Made by a program: the position numbers and the translations under genes | Shown here: positions 6,674 to 7,336 of the stretch, in pieces | Layout: every line of letters begins with the position of its first letter | Numbering within the stretch: position 1 is the first letter of the stretch | Assembly (NCBI GenBank): GCA_003217835.1 | Contig: QHMQ01000050.1 | Location: 1-7,336 of the forward strand | DNA from: Verrucomicrobiota bacterium | GTDB lineage: Bacteria > Verrucomicrobiota > Verrucomicrobiia > Chthoniobacterales > UBA10450 | Direction: 5' to 3' | DNA length: 7,336 nucleotides | The notes under the pieces: generated by a model | The model's database searches: none | The model's input: the letters and a program-made list of their open reading frames with translations, nothing else | What the model was told of the DNA's origin: nothing

Positions 6674-6900
6674 AAGAATTTCTCGAGTTCGTCATTCGAC
6701 AATTGGTGGAATACCCCGATGAGATGATGCTCTCGGAAATTCCCAGCGGCAAAACGACGATCTTTAGATTGCAACTTCGACAAAGCGACGTCGGCCGCGT
6801 GATTGGCCGCAACGGCCAAACCATTCACGCGATTCGCGCGTTGCTCGCCAGCTCGGCTGCGCGGCATGGTCAGCGGGCCACGCTCGAAATCGTAGAGTAA
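6670..6900 (+). CDS. khpA: KH-domain RNA-binding protein KhpA
   Basis: This 76-residue protein is a single KH domain that binds RNA in the cytosol; in other bacteria KhpA pairs with KhpB/Jag and influences cell division and gene expression. The KH signature is [18 protein letters not shown] (residues 43-60), with the GRNG loop at 47-50 that contacts RNA, followed by the closing strand ATLEIVE at the C-terminus. The N-terminal [16 protein letters not shown] is typical of the family, and the length is normal. The GTG start at 6670 overlaps the rpsP stop in a GTGA, implying coupled translation. Its place directly after rpsP is the conserved one; jag is not in this window. Confidence 0.94.
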   Translation: MKEFLEFVIRQLVEYPDEMMLSEIPSGKTTIFRLQLRQSDVGRVIGRNGQTIHAIRALLASSAARHGQRATLEIVE

Positions 6901-6963
6901 GACAGGCATTTTGCCTGTATCAGACTTCAGCAGACGTTACAGGCTAACAGCCCTATTCCCGCG
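6901..6963. other. khpA-trmD gap where rimM is usually found
   Basis: Only 63 bases separate khpA from trmD, too few to encode the roughly 170-residue RimM. The gap holds one small hairpin (6902-6918) followed by further ACAGGC and CAGCC fragments. No Shine-Dalgarno precedes the trmD start. Since ffh, rpsP and khpA are packed with gaps of one base or overlaps, this is the loosest junction in the cluster. Confidence 0.7.
6902..6918. repeat. Small hairpin ACAGGCA-TTT-TGCCTGT
   Basis: A perfect 7-bp stem (6902-6908 with 6912-6918) encloses a three-base loop just after the khpA stop. There is no T run after the stem, so it is a poor intrinsic terminator and transcription probably continues into trmD. 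A partial ACAGGC copy at about 6940-6945 follows. From memory, ACAGGCA...TGCCTGT palindromes recur in intergenic DNA of Verrucomicrobiota; I cannot verify this here. Confidence 0.55.
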
Positions 6964-7336
6964 ATGAAGGTCGATATCCTGACCCTTTTTCCTGAAATCT
7001 GTCGCGCTCCGCTGAGCGAAAGCATCGTGAAGCGCGCCCGGGAAAATGGAATTGTCGATCTTCGCATTCATAACCTGCGCGACTGGACGGCGGACAAACA
7101 TCACATTGTCGACGATGCTCCATTTGGCGGCGGACAGGGAATGGTGATGAAGCCGGAGCCGATTTTTGCCGCGGTTGAATCGTTGCGAGCGCAAAAGAGT
7201 ACCATCGTCTTGATGACGCCGCAGGGAAAATCGCTGACACAATCGCTCGCCGCAGAACTTTCGACGCGCGAACACTTGATTGTCATCTGCGGCCATTATG
7301 AAGGAGTCGACCACCGCGTTGTTGAACACCTTGTCG
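6964..7336 (+). CDS. trmD: tRNA (guanine-N1)-methyltransferase TrmD, N-terminal part (runs off window)
   Basis: TrmD uses S-adenosylmethionine to methylate G37 next to the anticodon of tRNAs reading CNN and related codons, preventing +1 frameshifts. I translated the ATG at 6964 to the window end, giving 124 codons with no stop. The family signatures are present: MKVDILTLFPEI at the start, NLRDWTADKHHIVDDAPFGGGQGMVMKPEP (excerpt FGGGQGMVMKPEP, residues 54-66) and the SAM-binding trefoil-knot segment VICGHYEGVDHRV (107-119). CGHYEG in place of the enterobacterial CGRYEG is a variant I believe occurs in several other phyla. The remaining knot and C-terminal tRNA-binding domain lie beyond the window. 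It follows khpA on the same strand after 63 bp and rplS would be the expected next gene. Confidence 0.95.
   Translation, partial: MKVDILTLFPEICRAPLSESIVKRARENGIVDLRIHNLRDWTADKHHIVDDAPFGGGQGMVMKPEPIFAAVESLRAQKSTIVLMTPQGKSLTQSLAAELSTREHLIVICGHYEGVDHRVVEHLV

Noticed and set aside
1..7336. A defence, mobile or biosynthetic system
   Set aside because: All genes but one belong to known housekeeping, transport or envelope families; no nuclease, integrase, transposase, reverse transcriptase or repeat array is present.

Overview
The window is an ordinary piece of a bacterial chromosome carrying nine protein genes, two of them cut by the window edges. Protein style (MetH with an EPPAGRKNQDFF-type insert, the ffh-rpsP-khpA-trmD order, the small Cys-rich hypothetical protein), moderately high GC, and recurring intergenic hairpin repeats suggest a soil or freshwater Verrucomicrobiota-like organism. 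This is an impression from sequence style, not a computed placement. Most genes lack a clear Shine-Dalgarno sequence.

Layout. Bases 1-721 (minus) hold the N-terminal 240 codons of cobalamin-dependent methionine synthase MetH. A 212-bp gap follows, with a perfect 16-bp palindrome and a degenerate AATGACGAA repeat. Bases 934-1323 (minus) encode a conserved-looking Cys-rich protein of unknown function. A 142-bp divergent gap separates it from an MFS carboxylate/sialate-type symporter (1466-2698, plus). That gene converges on and overlaps, at the stop codons, a lipoprotein N-acetylmuramoyl-L-alanine amidase (2695-3417, minus). The amidase is divergent from a secreted NodB-type polysaccharide deacetylase with a C-terminal Ig-like domain (3578-4894, plus). 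An imperfect 21-bp inverted repeat lies between that gene and the translation/secretion cluster: ffh (5011-6330), rpsP (6332-6673), khpA (6670-6900) and trmD (6964-end), all plus strand and very tightly packed until the khpA-trmD gap.

How the genes work together. ffh-rpsP-khpA-trmD is a classic conserved cluster covering co-translational protein targeting, the 30S ribosomal subunit, an RNA-binding KH protein and tRNA m1G37 methylation. The 16S maturation factor gene rimM, normally between khpA and trmD, is absent from that position. The amidase and deacetylase are both envelope enzymes sharing a 160-bp divergent promoter region, which suggests related roles in wall or exopolysaccharide remodelling. 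metH and the MFS gene have no evident link to these.

No gene-free stretch exceeds 300 bases. I found no tRNA, rRNA, CRISPR array, transposase or phage gene, and no convincing undescribed multi-gene system. The items most worth a second look are the missing rimM, the two intergenic inverted repeats, the palindrome upstream of metH, and the Cys-rich unknown protein.
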